This document shows positions 1 through 11,105 of a stretch of 64,000 nucleotides of DNA, piece after piece. The position numbers were made by a program, and so were the translations under genes. Numbering within the stretch: position 1 is the first letter of the stretch; every line of letters starts with the position of its first letter. Origin of the DNA: Pseudobdellovibrio exovorus JSS (GTDB lineage: Bacteria; Bdellovibrionota; Bdellovibrionia; Bdellovibrionales; Bdellovibrionaceae); assembly GCF_000348725.1 (NCBI RefSeq), contig NC_020813.1, positions 1,650,248 to 1,714,247 of the forward strand, written 5' to 3'. The notes beneath the pieces are model-generated. The model saw only the letters and a program-made list of their open reading frames with translations. It did no database searches and had not been told where the DNA came from.

Positions 1-44
1 TTTTTACACTTTATTTCTGTGAAAAAAAAGTATTGAATCTGAAT

Positions 45-1166
45 ATGTCTATACATCGCAAAACAATCGGTATTTTAGGCGGCGGACAATTAGCTCGCAT
101 GCTGGTTTTAAAGGCTCACCAAATGGGGCTGCACACAATCGTTTTAGCTGAAAAAGCCACAGACCCCGCCGTTAAAGTCTGCACTCGCTGGGTTAAAGGA
201 AAGTTGGACTCAACCAAAGATGTGCGTCTTATGGCTCGCCTGACCGATGTTCTGACATTTGAAAGCGATTTAATTCCAGCTGCCTTTTTAAAAAAGTCTC
301 TACACGATTACCGCTCTGTTAAAATTTTCCCAAGTCTTTCGTGTTTAGCTCATTTTCAAGATCGCCTTCTTCAAAAAGAATGGCTCCACGATTATGGATT
401 GCCCACAGTTGAACATATTAAAATCCACTCACGCGATGAAATTGACCTTGCCTTTGAAGCCTTTCAACATAGAGTCGTTTTTAAGAAACGCACTGGCAGC
501 TACGATGGAAATCAAACATTTACAGTTCGCAATATGCCAGAGCTCAAAGCTTTTCGTAAAACGATCAAAGGTGACGAGATTAATTACATCATCGAACCTG
601 TGGTTAATTTCAAATCTGAAAAGGCTTTGATCTTTGCCCGTAGTCTAACAGGCGAGATCGTTCATCTGCCGATGATTCAATCCGTACAAAATAACAATCA
701 ATGTGATTATGTAGTCGGCCCAGCCTCACACCCTGCCGAAAAGAAACTGCGCGATGGCATAGCCCACTTTTTAAATGATATTAATTACGTAGGTGTTATT
801 ACTTTTGAACTCTTTGATTTAGGATCAGAGCTAGTGATCAATGAAATCGTTCCGCGGGTTCATAACACAGGCCACTTTTCACAGGACGCCTTAAGTGTGG
901 ATCAATTTGAATTGCACCTGCGCTGTATCCTTGGCATGCCATTACCAGAAGTGAAGTCTCGCTTCCCTGCTTTTGTGATGGTCAATCTACTGGGGAAATC
1001 AGCTCGTGTTCCCTTAATCAAAAAATTCCCAACGGGTTCTTTACATTGGTATGATAAACCCACGAGCCGTGCTCGCCGAAAAATGGGCCATGTTAACTAT
1101 GTGGGGCGCAGTAAGAATGAACTCTTGAAGACAGCGCTTAGTGAACGACGCGCGATCTTAATTTAA
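45..1166 (+). CDS. purK: 5-(carboxyamino)imidazole ribonucleotide synthase PurK
   Basis: ATP-grasp enzyme of purine synthesis that carboxylates AIR to N5-CAIR using ATP and bicarbonate in the cytoplasm. The N-terminus carries the PurK dinucleotide-like motif IGILGGGQLARML. The central ATP-grasp part includes FKKRTGSYDGNQ, and the C-terminal part has the family motif NEIVPRVHNTGHFSQDA. About 373 aa, normal for PurK. The frame also offers a TTG at 33, but ATG 45 puts the start a few residues before the conserved motif; neither has a clear Shine-Dalgarno (SD) site. PurE is not in the window and may lie upstream of its left edge. Family assignment is sure; only the start is open. Confidence 0.93.
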   Translation: MSIHRKTIGILGGGQLARMLVLKAHQMGLHTIVLAEKATDPAVKVCTRWVKGKLDSTKDVRLMARLTDVLTFESDLIPAAFLKKSLHDYRSVKIFPSLSCLAHFQDRLLQKEWLHDYGLPTVEHIKIHSRDEIDLAFEAFQHRVVFKKRTGSYDGNQTFTVRNMPELKAFRKTIKGDEINYIIEPVVNFKSEKALIFARSLTGEIVHLPMIQSVQNNNQCDYVVGPASHPAEKKLRDGIAHFLNDINYVGVITFELFDLGSELVINEIVPRVHNTGHFSQDALSVDQFELHLRCILGMPLPEVKSRFPAFVMVNLLGKSARVPLIKKFPTGSLHWYDKPTSRARRKMGHVNYVGRSKNELLKTALSERRAILI

Positions 1167-1177
1167 AAATTAAAGTT

Positions 1178-1705
1178 CTAATTTTTTTGTTGAGCTGTTG
1201 AAGCTGATGGAGCAACAGCTAACACGCGACGAGCCACTTCAAAGAAAATCATTGATGACATCAAATCACCAATAAGCTGATTACGATAAAATGGAAGCCC
1301 CATAACATAACAATCTTTCAATCCTTGCAGTGTCAGAGGATATAAAGTCCCAGAATACCAAACCGCGAAATTCGTGATTAAATAAAATAAAGCACTGCCT
1401 AAAAGAGCACAGCCAAAAACTTTGTAGCGAGCCGAATCAACCTTAAGCAAAAAGCCTAAAGCGACCACTAAGAAATATGAAAAATACACCGCAGGCATTT
1501 GCGCATGGAAGCCAATAACCGCATCACTGACCAACAAAACCATCAACATTAAAACTACAGAGATTTTTTTATCCGCAAAGTAGGCACCTGCTAATAAGAA
1601 AGCCCCTCCCAGCACCGTAAAGTTCCAATAGTGTGAAACCCAACGGGATAGAATGGCCATTAGAAACAAGGTAGCAAATACAATAATTGACGTTTTATTT
1701 TTCAT
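1178..1705 (-). CDS. Small polytopic membrane protein (DUF6580-like)
   Basis: A 175-aa hydrophobic protein with about five predicted membrane segments. Phrases such as NFTVLGGAFLLAGAYFADK, SDAVIGFHAQMP and TNFAVWYSGTLYP resemble the DUF6580 family, whose fold has been likened to ECF-transporter S components; that link is family knowledge recalled, not tested here. ATG 1705 is preceded by AGGA. It lies 23 nt after the acs stop on the same strand, so it is probably co-transcribed with acs. Substrate and function are unknown. No energy-coupling ATPase genes lie nearby. Confidence 0.7.
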   Translation of the reverse strand: MKNKTSIIVFATLFLMAILSRWVSHYWNFTVLGGAFLLAGAYFADKKISVVLMLMVLLVSDAVIGFHAQMPAVYFSYFLVVALGFLLKVDSARYKVFGCALLGSALFYLITNFAVWYSGTLYPLTLQGLKDCYVMGLPFYRNQLIGDLMSSMIFFEVARRVLAVAPSASTAQQKN

Positions 1706-1728
1706 AATTTTGTCCTAACTGGCACATC

Positions 1729-3603
1729 CTACTTGTTTGAGCGATTTTCGACAAGATCTTTAACCACCGAAGGATCAGCTAATGTACTGGTGTCCCCTAA
1801 GCTCTCGATTTGATTTTCAGCAATTTTACGCAGAATACGTCGCATAATTTTACCTGATCGCGTTTTAGGTAGTCCCGGAGCCCATTGAATAATATCCGGA
1901 GTCGCAATAGGACCAATCACATGACGTACATGCTGACGAAGCTCTGCCTTTAGCTCTTCTGTTGGAGTCACTCCATTCTTCAGAGTGATATAGGCGTAAA
2001 TTCCCTGTCCCTTGATATCATGTGGATATCCCACAACGGCGGCCTCGGAAACACGGGCGTCGCTCACGAAGGCAGACTCAACCTCGGCTGTTCCTAAACG
2101 ATGTCCCGATATATTTAAAACATCATCCACTCGGCCCGTGATCCAATAGTCCCCATCCGCATCACGGCGACAACCATCACCTGTAAAATAATAACCTGCA
2201 AATGCTGAAAAATAAGTTTCTTCAAATCTCGCATGGTCTCGATACACCGTTCTCATTTGGCCGGGCCAAGATTCTTTAATCACCAAGAGTCCTTCCGCAG
2301 CTCCCGTTAAAATCTTACCTTCTGTATCTAAAATTTCTGGGTAAATCCCCGCAAGAGGACGTGTCGCAGCCCCAGGCTTTAAAACTTCTGGGTAAGTGGT
2401 TCCATCTTCAGAAGCACAGGCTGAAATTAAAATCCCTCCGGTCTCGGTCTGCCACCATGTATCGACCACAGGACAACGTCCATCACCCACCACACGCTGA
2501 TACCAACTCCACGCTTCTGGATTGATCGGCTCACCAACGGACCCTAATAAGCGTAATGATTTTCTAGAAAATTTCTTAACAGGCTCTTCCCCTTCACGCA
2601 TCAAAGCGCGAATAGCTGTCGGAGCCGTATAAAAGATATTCACTTGATGTTTGTCTATCACCTGCCAAAAACGCGAAACATCTGGATAGCTAGGAATGCC
2701 TTCAAAAACTAATGTGGTGGCACGATTCGCCAATGGACCATAGACAATGTAGCTGTGCCCTGTAATCCATCCCACATCGGCTGTACACCAATAGACCTCA
2801 CCTGCACGATAGCCAAATACTTTTTCATGTGTGTAGGCAGCGTAAACTAAATAACCACCTGTGGTGTGTAACACCCCTTTCGGTTTTCCAGTAGAACCTG
2901 ATGTGTACAAAATAAATAATGGATCTTCAGCCTTCATTGGTTCAGGAGCACAAACATCGGAAACCTGAGCTGACTCCTCATGATACCAAACATCCACCTG
3001 TGAGGTCCATGCGATATCAGCACCCGTGCGTTTCACCACAACCACTTTACTGACAGAATTTTTACCTTTTGCAGAAAGTAATTCTAGCGCCTCATCTATA
3101 TTCTTTTTTAATTCTATTTTTTTACCACCGCGAAGTCCCTCGTCCGCCGTAATGACAATATTGCTGTCGCAGTCTTCGATACGATTTGCAATTGAGTCCG
3201 CCGAAAATCCCGCAAAGACAACAGAGTGAACAGCGCCAATACGTGTACACGCTAACATGGCATAGACTGCTTCTACAATCATCGGAAGGTAGAGTGTTAC
3301 ACGATCGCCTTTTTTTACGCCTTGTTTTTTCAATACGTTGGCAAAACGATTCACTTGAATTGAAAGTTCTGCATAAGTGATTTTTTTAGAAGCCTCTGCT
3401 GGGTTATCCGGTTCCCAAATCAAAGCCACTTCGTTTGCATGTTGAGGTAAATGACGATCAACACAATTATAACTTACATTTAATTCGCCATCAGCAAACC
3501 ACTGGATAGAAACCGGCTTATGAAAGCTGTAATCTCCGGCCACTGTGGGTTTTTTAAGCCAATCTATTCTTTCAGAAACTTCTAACCAATCTATTTTCGA
3601 CAT
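1729..3603 (-). CDS. acs: Acetyl-CoA synthetase (AMP-forming)
   Basis: Activates acetate to acetyl-CoA through acetyl-AMP in the cytoplasm. Motifs in order: the P-loop-like [18 protein letters not shown], the adenylate-binding WWQTETGG, and near the C-terminus [14 protein letters not shown] with the lysine that is acetylated in Acs enzymes. At 624 aa from ATG 3603 it is slightly shorter than E. coli Acs. The frame stays open upstream to 3681, but a perfect terminator hairpin at 3635-3666 lies in that stretch, so the ATG at 3603 giving [13 protein letters not shown] is the likely start. No clear SD site precedes it. It may share a transcript with the membrane protein at 1178-1705. Confidence 0.95.
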   Translation of the reverse strand: MSKIDWLEVSERIDWLKKPTVAGDYSFHKPVSIQWFADGELNVSYNCVDRHLPQHANEVALIWEPDNPAEASKKITYAELSIQVNRFANVLKKQGVKKGDRVTLYLPMIVEAVYAMLACTRIGAVHSVVFAGFSADSIANRIEDCDSNIVITADEGLRGGKKIELKKNIDEALELLSAKGKNSVSKVVVVKRTGADIAWTSQVDVWYHEESAQVSDVCAPEPMKAEDPLFILYTSGSTGKPKGVLHTTGGYLVYAAYTHEKVFGYRAGEVYWCTADVGWITGHSYIVYGPLANRATTLVFEGIPSYPDVSRFWQVIDKHQVNIFYTAPTAIRALMREGEEPVKKFSRKSLRLLGSVGEPINPEAWSWYQRVVGDGRCPVVDTWWQTETGGILISACASEDGTTYPEVLKPGAATRPLAGIYPEILDTEGKILTGAAEGLLVIKESWPGQMRTVYRDHARFEETYFSAFAGYYFTGDGCRRDADGDYWITGRVDDVLNISGHRLGTAEVESAFVSDARVSEAAVVGYPHDIKGQGIYAYITLKNGVTPTEELKAELRQHVRHVIGPIATPDIIQWAPGLPKTRSGKIMRRILRKIAENQIESLGDTSTLADPSVVKDLVENRSNK

Positions 3604-3630
3604 ACTTAAAGTGTAAGGAGTTTGTCCAAA

Positions 3631-3666
3631 TAAAAAAAGACCTATCGAGTTATCGATAGGTCTTTT
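3631..3666 (-). terminator. Rho-independent terminator after dnaK
   Basis: A perfect 14-bp inverted repeat has arms at 3635-3648 and 3653-3666, a GTTA loop and core GACCTATCGA. Read leftwards it is followed by a run of T. It closes the dnaK transcript before acs and rules out the longer acs frame. Confidence 0.9.
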
Positions 3667-3707
3667 CAATCCTGCCTTCAATCGAAAGCTATTTATTTGC
3701 TTATAGA

Positions 3708-5624
3708 TTAGTTGACGTCTTTGAAGTCAGCATCGATCACGTCGTCGCCAGACTTCTTCTCGCCAGCTCCGGCATCAGCCGCACCTTCTGCACCCTGAGC
3801 CCCTGGTTGCGCCGCAGACGCTTTATAAAGCTCTTCTGTAATCTTATGAGACGAAGTTTGTAACTTCTCGAAGGCAGCCTTTAACTCAGCTGTTGTCGCT
3901 TCTTTATTCTCTAAGACTTTTTTCGCATCGGCGATCATCTCTTTTACGCTATTTTGGTCTGCTTCTGGTAATTTTGAGCCCGATTCATTTACCAACTTCT
4001 CAGTTTGGTAAACCAAGTTATCTAGGTTATTACGGGCCTGTACCGCTTCTGCTTTTTCTTTATCCGCATCCGCTTGTAACTCAGCTTCTTTAACTAGATT
4101 TTTAATCTCGTCTTCACTTAAACCAGACTGAGCCGTGATCTTGATGTTTTGAGTTTTACCTGAAGCTGTATCTTTAGCTGAAACATTCAAAATACCATTC
4201 GCATCCAAATCAAATGTCACCTCGATCTGAGGAACACCACGCGGAGCCGCTGGAATTCCTGACAACTCGAAACGACCTAATGATTTATTATCGCCAGCCA
4301 TTTTTCTTTCACCTTGCAGGACATGGATATCCACACCTGGTTGGTTGTCAGCCGCTGTCGAGAAAACCTGAGTTTTCTTAGACGGGATTGTCGTGTTTCT
4401 TTCGATCAATGTCGTCATCACACCGCCAAGAGTTTCAATACCCAATGACAATGGCGTTACGTCTAACAACAATACGTCTTTAACATCACCAGCTAAAACA
4501 CCACCCTGAACAGCAGCACCTACAGCGACCACTTCATCTGGGTTTACTGTGCGATTCGGCTCTTTACCGAAGAATTCTTTTACTGCTTTTTGGATCGCAG
4601 GGATACGAGTCGAACCACCCACCAATACCACTTCGTCAATATCAGATGTTTTCATACCCGCATCAGCTAAAGCTTTTTTACATGGTTCAATTGAACGCTT
4701 AACAAGATCTTCTGTCATTTGTTCAAATTTAGAACGCGACAATTTAATCTGTAAGTGTTTCGGACCTGTTTGATCAGCCGTGATAAATGGTAAGTTGATA
4801 TCTGACTCTTGCGCTGTTGAAAGTTCAATTTTCGCTTTTTCAGCTGCTTCTTTCAAACGTTGAAGTGCCATTTTATCATTTTTAAGATCAATACCCTGAT
4901 CTTTTTTAAATTCAGAGATCAACCATTCTAAAATAGTTGTATCGAAGTTATCACCACCCAAGTGAGTATCACCATGAGTTGATTTCACCTCAACAACACC
5001 TTCACCGACTTCTAGAACAGACACGTCAAATGTACCGCCACCGAAGTCATAGATAATGATCTTCTGATCTTTTTTCTTATCCAATCCGTAGGCTAATGCC
5101 GCCGCAGTTGGCTCATTGATAATACGACGAACATTCAACCCTGCGATACGACCCGCATCTTTCGTTGCTTGTCTTTGTGCATCGTTAAAGTATGCAGGAA
5201 CTGTGATCACGGCATCTGTCACTTCCGCACCTAGGTAATCTTCAGCTACTTTTTTCAATTTAGCTAAAACACCCGCTCCGATTTCCTCAGGAGAAGCTAG
5301 TTTATCACCTTGAATTTTGAAGGCACAGTCAGCTCCGCCGTTTTTAGAAACGACATTGTACGGAACTAATTTGATCTCTTCTTGAACTTCTTCAAACTTA
5401 CGACCTATAAAACGTTTAGCTGAGTAGATTGTATTTTCAGGATTTGTAACAGCCTGACGTTTTGCAATCTGACCAACAAGACGCTCACCATCTTTTGTAA
5501 ATGCCACAACCGAAGGCGTTGTTCTTGCACCTTCTTCGTTAACTAAAACTTTAGGCTCTCCGCCTTCCATGATGGCAACACATGAATTCGTGGTACCCAA
5601 GTCTATACCGATGATTTTTCCCAT
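3708..5624 (-). CDS. dnaK: Molecular chaperone DnaK (Hsp70)
   Basis: ATP-dependent Hsp70 chaperone of 638 aa that folds client proteins with DnaJ and GrpE. It starts with the signature [20 protein letters not shown]. The ATPase domain (about 1-385) shows [14 protein letters not shown] and [16 protein letters not shown]. The substrate-binding domain begins after the linker [19 protein letters not shown]. The C-terminal lid ends in a Gly/Ala-rich tail and [11 protein letters not shown] 5624 has a TAAGGAG site upstream. It follows dnaJ by 134 nt on the same strand, an inverted gene order compared with the common dnaK-dnaJ arrangement. No grpE or hrcA is in the window. Confidence 0.99.
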   Translation of the reverse strand: MGKIIGIDLGTTNSCVAIMEGGEPKVLVNEEGARTTPSVVAFTKDGERLVGQIAKRQAVTNPENTIYSAKRFIGRKFEEVQEEIKLVPYNVVSKNGGADCAFKIQGDKLASPEEIGAGVLAKLKKVAEDYLGAEVTDAVITVPAYFNDAQRQATKDAGRIAGLNVRRIINEPTAAALAYGLDKKKDQKIIIYDFGGGTFDVSVLEVGEGVVEVKSTHGDTHLGGDNFDTTILEWLISEFKKDQGIDLKNDKMALQRLKEAAEKAKIELSTAQESDINLPFITADQTGPKHLQIKLSRSKFEQMTEDLVKRSIEPCKKALADAGMKTSDIDEVVLVGGSTRIPAIQKAVKEFFGKEPNRTVNPDEVVAVGAAVQGGVLAGDVKDVLLLDVTPLSLGIETLGGVMTTLIERNTTIPSKKTQVFSTAADNQPGVDIHVLQGERKMAGDNKSLGRFELSGIPAAPRGVPQIEVTFDLDANGILNVSAKDTASGKTQNIKITAQSGLSEDEIKNLVKEAELQADADKEKAEAVQARNNLDNLVYQTEKLVNESGSKLPEADQNSVKEMIADAKKVLENKEATTAELKAAFEKLQTSSHKITEELYKASAAQPGAQGAEGAADAGAGEKKSGDDVIDADFKDVN

Positions 5625-5758
5625 ATTTCAGTACTCCTTAATAAAAAATTAAATCAACTATCTCAGAAATGAATGTGTAGACTAATCCGAATGCGTCAAG
5701 CTAAGCCATCAAAATTATTGCGAACACGAGCTCAAATCGCTCCTATTCGGGCTCAAAT

Positions 5759-6871
5759 CTACTTAAAAAAGCCCTTCTTTTTAGCACTGACTTTAACTTT
5801 GCCGATTTCTGCCAATTCTCTGATCAGCTTCTCTTCGTCTTCGGACAGTTTTTTAGGGAATTCCACATTCAAAGTGAAATACAAATCCCCTCGGCGCGAA
5901 CCCCTTAACGAAGGCATGCCTCGGCCAGCCACTTTCAGACGATCTCCCGCCTTTGAACCGCGAGGAATTTCAAGAGTGACTTCTCCGTCTAAGACATCTG
6001 TGGTCAATTCACCACCTAATAGAAATTGGATATAAGGTACGTCTAACTGAGCAAAAAGATGATCTCCATCACGCTCAAAAATTTCATCTTCTTTCACACG
6101 AATTTCAACAAAGAGGTCTCCGTTAGGACCGCCTCTATAGCCGCCCTCACCTTCATTTGCCACTCGTAAACGTGTGCCGTTGTCGACTCCCGGTGGAATC
6201 GTCACTTTGATTTTACGTTTAACACCAACACGGCCTTTACCGCGACAACCAGAACACGGAGTCTCAATCACTTCACCTGAACCTTGGCAATTATGACAGG
6301 TCGTCGCCATCGTGAAAAAGCCCTGCTGTCTGACAACTTGTCCTGAGCCACGGCATACGGGACATGTTGTGGCACTTGAACCCTTTGCGGCTCCACTGCC
6401 ATTACAGTCATCGCAATTCGCCTCTGTATCAAACTCGATCTGAGCTTCTTTACCCGAGATCACTTCTTCTAATTCTATCTCGGTGATAAAGCGCAGGTCT
6501 GAACCTTTACGTACAGAATTTCTTGAACGTGAACGTCCGCCACCTTGCTGTGAAAAACCACCGCCGAAGATATCTCCGAAAATGTCTCCGAATTGTGAAA
6601 AGATATCGTTCATATCGTGGAAGCCACCGCCGCCTCCACCGCCTTGGAAAGCTTGGTGACCAAAGCGATCGTATCTGGCTTTTTTTTCGCCATCACTCAG
6701 CACTTCATAGGCCTCAGCCGCTTCTTTGAATTTGTCTTCTGCTACTTTATCCCCAGGGTTTCGATCAGGGTGATATTGCATAGCCAATTTGCGATAGGCT
6801 TTTTTAATAGTATCCGCATCGGCCGAACGATCGACCCCCAAGATTTCGTAATAATCGCGTTTTGAAGACAT
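5759..6871 (-). CDS. dnaJ: Chaperone protein DnaJ
   Basis: Full-length Hsp40 co-chaperone (370 aa) that delivers substrates to DnaK and stimulates its ATPase. The N-terminal J domain carries the HPD motif in [10 protein letters not shown] Gly-rich linker with GGGGGGGF follows. Four CxxCxGxG zinc repeats ([32 protein letters not shown]) follow, then the C-terminal substrate domain. It lies upstream of dnaK on the same strand. I see no obvious sigma-32 or CIRCE element upstream. Confidence 0.98.
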   Translation of the reverse strand: MSSKRDYYEILGVDRSADADTIKKAYRKLAMQYHPDRNPGDKVAEDKFKEAAEAYEVLSDGEKKARYDRFGHQAFQGGGGGGGFHDMNDIFSQFGDIFGDIFGGGFSQQGGGRSRSRNSVRKGSDLRFITEIELEEVISGKEAQIEFDTEANCDDCNGSGAAKGSSATTCPVCRGSGQVVRQQGFFTMATTCHNCQGSGEVIETPCSGCRGKGRVGVKRKIKVTIPPGVDNGTRLRVANEGEGGYRGGPNGDLFVEIRVKEDEIFERDGDHLFAQLDVPYIQFLLGGELTTDVLDGEVTLEIPRGSKAGDRLKVAGRGMPSLRGSRRGDLYFTLNVEFPKKLSEDEEKLIRELAEIGKVKVSAKKKGFFK

Positions 6872-6960
6872 AATGGCTAAAATATGGATTCTTTTAGCAA
6901 AAGGTCAAGGCCGACCTCAGGAATGCTAAAAATAAAAGCTCTGTTTTGAAGAAGTCGCTC

Positions 6961-7653
6961 TTATTCGCCGTCTTTTTTAGTTTTTTTTCCTGCCTTTGAG
7001 GACGCTTTCGAGGCTTCAATTTTTTTCTGTAATTTCTCGATCCAACGAGGATCTTTTTCAAGGTCAATGAGCTGCCGCAATATCTCTTCGGCTTTGATAT
7101 TATCACCACCTTCACTGGCTAAGCGGCCCGCCATACTTCTTACCCATTCCGGAGCACCATTATTGGCCGCAGCTAAATACAAGTCAGCCGCTTTGGATTT
7201 ATCTTGCTCTTCATACAAAGCATGATAGCCAGCAGCATAAAGCAAAGGCCATTCCTGAGGGAAAACCTTAACGCCCTTATCGAAGATAATGGAAGCCCCC
7301 ATATAATCCGAAATAAGTACCGTTAGAGATAAAGCTCCATAATAGTAGGCCTCTTTAAAATATTTATCGAGCTCAACCACCATATTCACAACATCAAACA
7401 GCCATGAGCGCCCTTTGCACTCTTGCTCATTTAAAGGTTGATTACAGTGATCAAAGTCTTGAACCGCTCGTAACCAAAAAGAATCTGACGCTTGGTGCGC
7501 AAATCCAGCACTTAAATATTTTAATTCTATAGGGGGAGCAATGTAGTCAGCTCTTTTTATTGGGTTCGGTTCTGGCAAAGACAATTCCATAGCCCAGCAC
7601 AATAAGGCTAATACCACTAGAACAATATTAAATGAGTAAGAGGTCAGTTTCAT
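6961..7653 (-). CDS. Membrane-anchored TPR-like protein, function unknown
   Basis: A 230-aa protein with one N-terminal hydrophobic segment (about 8-25) and a helical periplasmic part that reads like two or three TPR-type repeats, for example WPLLYAAGYHALYEEQDKSK and PEWVRSMAGRLASEGGDN. The tail is Lys-rich and probably coiled coil. Four cysteines are spread through the middle. It lies between dnaJ and pilA, on the same strand as both, separated from pilA by that gene's terminator. I do not recognise an orthologue with a known role; an envelope scaffold or a pilus-associated protein is possible but unsupported. Confidence 0.75.
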   Translation of the reverse strand: MKLTSYSFNIVLVVLALLCWAMELSLPEPNPIKRADYIAPPIELKYLSAGFAHQASDSFWLRAVQDFDHCNQPLNEQECKGRSWLFDVVNMVVELDKYFKEAYYYGALSLTVLISDYMGASIIFDKGVKVFPQEWPLLYAAGYHALYEEQDKSKAADLYLAAANNGAPEWVRSMAGRLASEGGDNIKAEEILRQLIDLEKDPRWIEKLQKKIEASKASSKAGKKTKKDGE

Positions 7654-7730
7654 GAGGTCTCTGTCACCAATTCGTCTTTCGATCCTATGTTCCCATAAAA
7701 AATGACATCTGGTCTATAAAATATCTACAA

Positions 7731-7760
7731 AATAAAAACGGCCGTGTTTTCACACAGCCG
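7731..7760 (-). terminator. Terminator after pilA
   Basis: On the minus strand a 9-bp stem (arms 7752-7760 and 7739-7747, one G-U pair) with a GAAA loop is followed by GTTTTTATTTT. It lies about 30 nt after the pilA stop. Confidence 0.85.
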
Positions 7761-7789
7761 CTTCATCATACTTGTCGTATAAAATTATA

Positions 7790-8368
7790 TTATAAGATAC
7801 CTGGAGTTGAGTTACTCACTAGTTTTTGTTGGTCGATTGTCCAACCATCTAGTGGAGCCGTACCCACGTTGGCATTCGGATCACCGATCGCCATAGCACG
7901 GAAGGCCTGAGAACCAGCCGTTGAAACACAAGAGCTTGTTGTTCCACCAAGAGTTCTTGATGCTGGAACAAACGCAAACTGCGCTTGGAAGGCTGTCGCC
8001 GGATTCACAGCAGAACCATCAGACCATGTATTGGTCGCATTCACTGTTTCTGAAGGCGCACCACCAGCAGTACTGTAGTTCGTACAAGCAGTTGCAGCAA
8101 AACCAGTTACATATCTCAAACCACGACCAGTCACACCAAATCCAATATTTTTCAGATCCACTGAATAGTTATTGAACTCAGCAATGAAACTTTGCTCAGC
8201 TGTATAAATAGCAGCTAAAGAGCTCTTCGCCTCAGATTGACGAGCCTTCGCTTGGAATTTTGAATATTGCGGAACACCGATCGCCGCTAATACACCCATG
8301 ATCGCCACGACGACCATCAGCTCAATTAACGAGAAACCTTTTTGATTTGTAATCATGCTCTTACTCAT
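7790..8368 (-). CDS. pilA: Type IV major pilin PilA
   Basis: A 192-aa type IVa pilin. The prepilin peptidase site is in NQKG-FSLIELMVVVAIMG, with the conserved Glu at +5, then a hydrophobic helix to about residue 40. The globular part holds Cys residues near 91 and 148, which could form a disulfide, and is Thr/Ala/Ser-rich. The leader is 11 residues. ATG 8368 has GGAG spaced correctly. It is monocistronic: a strong promoter lies upstream and a terminator downstream. In Bdellovibrio bacteriovorus the pilin is needed for prey invasion; that is literature knowledge, not shown here. Confidence 0.95.
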   Translation of the reverse strand: MSKSMITNQKGFSLIELMVVVAIMGVLAAIGVPQYSKFQAKARQSEAKSSLAAIYTAEQSFIAEFNNYSVDLKNIGFGVTGRGLRYVTGFAATACTNYSTAGGAPSETVNATNTWSDGSAVNPATAFQAQFAFVPASRTLGGTTSSCVSTAGSQAFRAMAIGDPNANVGTAPLDGWTIDQQKLVSNSTPGIL

Positions 8369-8421
8369 TTCAGAGACTCCTTTTTATAAGTTACGTACCA
8401 CTTCTTTTTCACAACACTATT

Positions 8422-8451
8422 ATTATAGCCACCAGCTTTCTATAAGTGCAA
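8422..8451 (-). promoter_or_regulatory. Sigma-70-type promoter of pilA
   Basis: Read leftwards: TTGCAC (8446-8451), an 18-bp spacer, then a perfect TATAAT (8422-8427), about 55 nt upstream of the pilA ATG. The match is strong and implies high constitutive transcription. No sigma-54 GG-N10-GC element was seen, unlike the sigma-54-driven pilA genes of some other bacteria. Confidence 0.75.
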
Positions 8452-8510
8452 GATTTTGTTTAAATCTAGATTTCCCTATTTCATTTTGAGATTTCGTTTA
8501 TAATATAACT

Positions 8511-8825
8511 ATGTCTAACCGACCATCTGACCACACATCACTAGACCTTGATATGGAAAGCCTCACGCAAGAGCCGAAACTCTATCGTGTGCTTCTTCAC
8601 AATGACGACTACACTCCCATGGATTTTGTTATATTTGTGTTAAAAAAATTTTTTACGAAAAGCGAAGATGAAGCCTTCAAAATTATGCTCGATGTTCACA
8701 ACAAAGGTGTTGGACTTGCCGGAGTCTACTCTTTTGAAGTTGCAGAAACAAAAGTCATGCAAGTGAATCAATTTTCTAAAAACAATCAGCATCCACTCAA
8801 AACAAGTATGGAAGAGGAGGACTAA
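8511..8825 (+). CDS. clpS: ClpS adaptor for ClpA
   Basis: A 104-aa N-end-rule adaptor that hands N-degron substrates to ClpAP. It shows the substrate pocket signature [17 protein letters not shown] and the later [11 protein letters not shown] disordered 25-residue N-terminal tail precedes the fold. Its stop codon abuts the clpA ATG, and clpA's SD site (GAGGAGG) lies inside the last clpS codons, so the two are translationally coupled. No SD precedes clpS itself; a TATAAT at 8499-8504 ends 6 nt before the ATG, so the message may be leaderless. Confidence 0.97.
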   Translation: MSNRPSDHTSLDLDMESLTQEPKLYRVLLHNDDYTPMDFVIFVLKKFFTKSEDEAFKIMLDVHNKGVGLAGVYSFEVAETKVMQVNQFSKNNQHPLKTSMEEED

Positions 8826-11105
8826 ATGCTCTCAAAGGAACTTGATAAACGCTTAGGTAAAGCTATTGATTTAGCATTTAAAAAGAATCACGAATTTGTC
8901 ACGCTGGAGCATTTACTTCACTCTTTAGTGGAGTCACCGCTTGTTATTGAAATATTAGAAAAGCTCGGCGTCACCCCAACAGAAATCAAAAAAGAACTCG
9001 AAACGCATTTACAAAAAAACCCGACCATGACCGACGAACAAAAAGAAGCTTTCGGAGTTAAGGAAAACTGGAAGCCAGATCTCGCTGTTTCTCTGCATCG
9101 CGTATTTGAACGCGCCGCTCTTCAGTTACAGGGAGCTGGAAAAGCTGAAATTCATGAAGGTCACGTCTTAATTTCTTTACTAGAAGAAAAGAAATCATTT
9201 GCCACTTATTGCTTAGAAAAATTCAATGTCACACAATTCGAAGTGATTTCGATTGTCAGCCATGAACTTTCAAGCGGACCGGTTAAGGGCTTAAAAGATG
9301 AGGACTCTCAAAATACCAACGAAGGTAGCGCCAAGTCTTCAGCCCTAGATGATTTCGCTGTCAATCTTAACGAGTACGTCCAATCAGGAAAAAAAGATCC
9401 CCTCATTGGCAGAGACGATCTTTTACAAAAAATGATCCAAACTCTTGGACGACGCACGAAGAATAATCCACTTCTTATCGGCGACTCAGGTGTCGGTAAA
9501 ACGGCGATTGCCGAAGGTCTAGCTGAAAAAATTGTAGCCGGACAAGTTCCTGATTTCTTAAAAGATAAAATCATCTACTCTGTAGATTTAGGTTCTCTGC
9601 TCGCCGGGGCCAAATATCGCGGTGACTTCGAAGGACGTTTAAAAAACATTCTGAAAGAAACACAGGAAAGAAAAAACATTATTCTTTTCATTGATGAAAT
9701 TCACACCATCGTGGGCGCTGGGGCTATCTCGGGAGGCTCGATGGATGCCTCGAATCTGCTGAAGCCAGCTTTAGCCAAAGGCACACTTTCTTGTATTGGA
9801 GCGACCACATTTCAAGAGTATCGACAGCACTTTGAAAAAGATCGCGCACTCACTCGTCGCTTTCAACGCCTTGATGTCAGCGAACCCACAGCAGAGGACA
9901 CTCTAAAAATCATTCAAGGCCTTAAGAAAAAGTATGAAGAGTTCCACCAAGTCACTTACAGTGATGAAAGCTTGAAAGCCTGCATAGAGCTTTCGCAAAA
10001 ATATCTAATGAACAGTAAACTTCCAGACAAAGCCATTGATTTAATGGATGAAGTGGGAAGCCATGTAAAGCTGAACTCACAGGATCGCCACATCGAAGCC
10101 CGCCACGTGACTGAAGTTGTCAGCAGATTGGCTGGCATTCCTACTGTTGAAGTGTCACAGGATGATTTACGAAGCCTAAAAGATTTAGACAAAAAATTAA
10201 AATCCGTAGTTTTCGGTCAAGATGAAGCCATTGATGTTTTAGTACGCGCTATTAAATTTGCTCGCAGTGGATTAGATGCCAAAGATAAACCATGGGGTTC
10301 CTTCCTCTTCGCCGGCCCGACAGGTGTGGGTAAAACCGAAGTTTGCAAACAACTCGCACGTTTATTAGGTATTCAGTTCCAGCGCTTCGACATGAGTGAA
10401 TATATGGAAAAGCATAGTATCTCACGCCTAGTTGGAGCTCCTCCCGGATATGTGGGCTATGAACAAGGTGGACAGCTAACGGAACAAATACAAAAACATC
10501 CTTATTCTTTAATTCTACTGGACGAAATCGAAAAAGCTCATTCAGATATTTACAGTATCTTATTGCAAGTCATGGATGGGGGCCGCTTAACTGATGGCAA
10601 CGGACGCACAGTGGACTTTAAAAATACACTGATTGTTTTGACAACAAATGCTGGAGCCGCAGATGTGGCCAAAGGATCTATTGGCCTTTCAGCTCCGGAT
10701 AGATCAGGAGTCAGTGCTGAGGCCATTAAAAAAACATTCTCGCCTGAATTTATTAATCGCTTAGACCAGATTGTCTACTTCAACTCTTTGACTCCTGAAT
10801 TAATTTTTAAAGTGGTTGAAAAGTTTTTATCTGATCTGCGTCTGACCTTAGCTCACAAAAAAGTCGATTTACAGTTTACCGACGATGTCGTTCAACATCT
10901 AGCCGATAAAGGATTCGATCCTATCTATGGCGCCCGCCCTGTCGCGCGCAAGATAGATCAACTGATCAAAAATCAATTGGTAGACGAATTACTTTTTGGA
11001 AAACTCAAAAATGGCGGGAAAGTCCTTGTAGATATGAAGAAGGATGAGTTGAGCTTTGAGTTCAAGCCCCTGAATGTAAAACAAAAGGAAAGTGTAAAAG
11101 CATGA
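8826..11105 (+). CDS. clpA: ClpA, AAA+ unfoldase of ClpAP
   Basis: A 759-aa Clp ATPase that unfolds proteins and feeds them to ClpP. It has an N-domain (1-150) and a first AAA+ module with Walker [19 protein letters not shown] and Walker [16 protein letters not shown]. The second module has [19 protein letters not shown] and [11 protein letters not shown], plus the ClpA/B region [11 protein letters not shown]. There is no ClpB-type middle coiled coil, and it pairs with clpS, which fixes it as ClpA. The 3' end overlaps slt by 4 nt (ATGA). Confidence 0.97.
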   Translation: MLSKELDKRLGKAIDLAFKKNHEFVTLEHLLHSLVESPLVIEILEKLGVTPTEIKKELETHLQKNPTMTDEQKEAFGVKENWKPDLAVSLHRVFERAALQLQGAGKAEIHEGHVLISLLEEKKSFATYCLEKFNVTQFEVISIVSHELSSGPVKGLKDEDSQNTNEGSAKSSALDDFAVNLNEYVQSGKKDPLIGRDDLLQKMIQTLGRRTKNNPLLIGDSGVGKTAIAEGLAEKIVAGQVPDFLKDKIIYSVDLGSLLAGAKYRGDFEGRLKNILKETQERKNIILFIDEIHTIVGAGAISGGSMDASNLLKPALAKGTLSCIGATTFQEYRQHFEKDRALTRRFQRLDVSEPTAEDTLKIIQGLKKKYEEFHQVTYSDESLKACIELSQKYLMNSKLPDKAIDLMDEVGSHVKLNSQDRHIEARHVTEVVSRLAGIPTVEVSQDDLRSLKDLDKKLKSVVFGQDEAIDVLVRAIKFARSGLDAKDKPWGSFLFAGPTGVGKTEVCKQLARLLGIQFQRFDMSEYMEKHSISRLVGAPPGYVGYEQGGQLTEQIQKHPYSLILLDEIEKAHSDIYSILLQVMDGGRLTDGNGRTVDFKNTLIVLTTNAGAADVAKGSIGLSAPDRSGVSAEAIKKTFSPEFINRLDQIVYFNSLTPELIFKVVEKFLSDLRLTLAHKKVDLQFTDDVVQHLADKGFDPIYGARPVARKIDQLIKNQLVDELLFGKLKNGGKVLVDMKKDELSFEFKPLNVKQKESVKA

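Noticed and set aside
6894-7115. Lys/Arg-rich 73-codon frame overlapping the end of the TPR-like gene
   Set aside because: Same strand, different frame of a Lys-rich coding tail; composition follows from the real gene and no SD is present.
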